From the NCBI GenBank assembly GCA_019348475.1, contig JAHWJJ010000304.1:1-5900 (forward strand): a stretch of 5,900 nucleotides of DNA, written 5' to 3'. The notes beneath the pieces are model-generated. The model did no database searches, was not told the origin of the DNA, and saw only the letters and a program-made list of their open reading frames with translations. Positions 5,671-5,900 of this stretch are shown piece after piece. Position 1 is the stretch's first letter. Each line of letters begins with the position of its first letter. The translations under genes and the position numbers were made by a program. The stretch comes from Gemmatimonadota bacterium (GTDB lineage: Bacteria; Gemmatimonadota; Gemmatimonadetes; Longimicrobiales; Longimicrobiaceae).

Positions 5671-5900
5671 GAGGCGGAGTTCGCTCGGCCCGCCGGCCCC
5701 CCATCCCCGGCCCTTCCCCCACAAACTGCGTGGGGGAAGGGAGAACTTCGATCGCGCTTTGCGAGCCCGGCGTCGCGTCAACCTCCCCCGGCAGCTGGCG
5801 GCGAAGATCGTCGCGTGAGGCGGAGTTCGCTCGGCCCGCCGGGCGCCCCCCCATCCCCGGCCCTTCCCCCACAAACTGCGTGGGGGAAGGGAGAATTCGA
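5671..5900 (+). repeat. Tandem hairpin repeat, period about 150 bp, runs off the window
   Basis: Two head-to-tail copies start at 5671 and 5817 with an identical 26-base block beginning GAGGCGGAGTTCGCTCGG. Over the 84 bases visible in the second copy, the only differences I see are a 4-base insertion after the block (GCGC near 5843) and loss of one C near 5896. Each copy contains a perfect 12-bp stem, CCCTTCCCCCAC with GTGGGGGAAGGG, over the loop AAACTGC (5711-5741 and 5861-5891). Near-identity implies a recent duplication or ongoing homogenisation. A diverged relative lies at 2087-2180. No coding frame here looks genuine. Function is unknown; possible roles are transcription attenuation, nucleoid protein binding or a non-autonomous mobile repeat. 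Abundance elsewhere in the genome is inferred. Confidence 0.85.

Noticed and set aside
3323..5818. An 831-codon plus-strand open frame covering the helicase gene
   Set aside because: It is antisense to a helicase with every SF1 motif intact. Its composition (Arg, His, Val, Leu and Gln-rich with no recognisable domain) is typical of mirror frames in GC-rich DNA.
5597..5872. Minus-strand frames of about 90-108 codons at the right edge
   Set aside because: They are translations of the tandem repeat (GEGPGMGG-type peptides occur twice). Repeat read-through explains them.
5671..5900. The tandem repeat as a CRISPR array
   Set aside because: The units are about 150 bp with no variable spacers between short repeats, and no cas gene is present.

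Overview
The window is GC-rich bacterial DNA with strong G/C third positions, GTG as well as ATG starts, and G-rich ribosome binding sites. The base composition, the style of the genes and the C-rich hairpin repeats between them suggest a Gemmatimonadota-type organism close to Longimicrobium. That is an inference from general familiarity; no rRNA or other marker gene is present to prove it.

Left part (1-1330, plus strand): the window opens inside a gene for a zinc-dependent phospholipase C-like protein, which ends at 736. A non-coding stretch follows with a degenerate GGGGACCGCG tandem repeat and two hairpins that look like a dispersed REP-type element. Next is a small predicted lipoprotein (1031-1330) of unknown function.

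Middle part (1411-2180, plus strand): a compact ParD/ParE-type toxin-antitoxin pair lies behind a near-consensus sigma70 promoter (TTGACA, 17 nt, TACGAT). The antitoxin and toxin genes overlap by four bases. The pair looks less GC-rich than its neighbours. Just downstream lies a diverged copy of a hairpin-bearing repeat that recurs at the right edge of the window.

Right part (2288-5572, minus strand): a tightly packed operon encodes a full-length UvrD/PcrA superfamily 1 DNA helicase and then, with an ATGA overlap, a secreted or membrane-anchored alpha/beta hydrolase. One base after the hydrolase stop codon comes the first ~26 codons of a GNAT-type acetyltransferase whose remainder is missing. 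The operon therefore appears to have lost its last gene, and the breakpoint faces the toxin-antitoxin/repeat segment.

Right edge (5573-5900): no gene is visible. The stretch holds a putative helicase promoter element, a GC-rich inverted repeat, and two tandem copies (period about 150 bp) of the repeat with a perfect 12-bp stem. The second copy runs off the window.

I do not see an undescribed multi-gene system. The most informative points are the truncated acetyltransferase remnant, the repeat family shared between 2087-2180 and 5671-5900, and the signs that the parDE segment is an acquired island.
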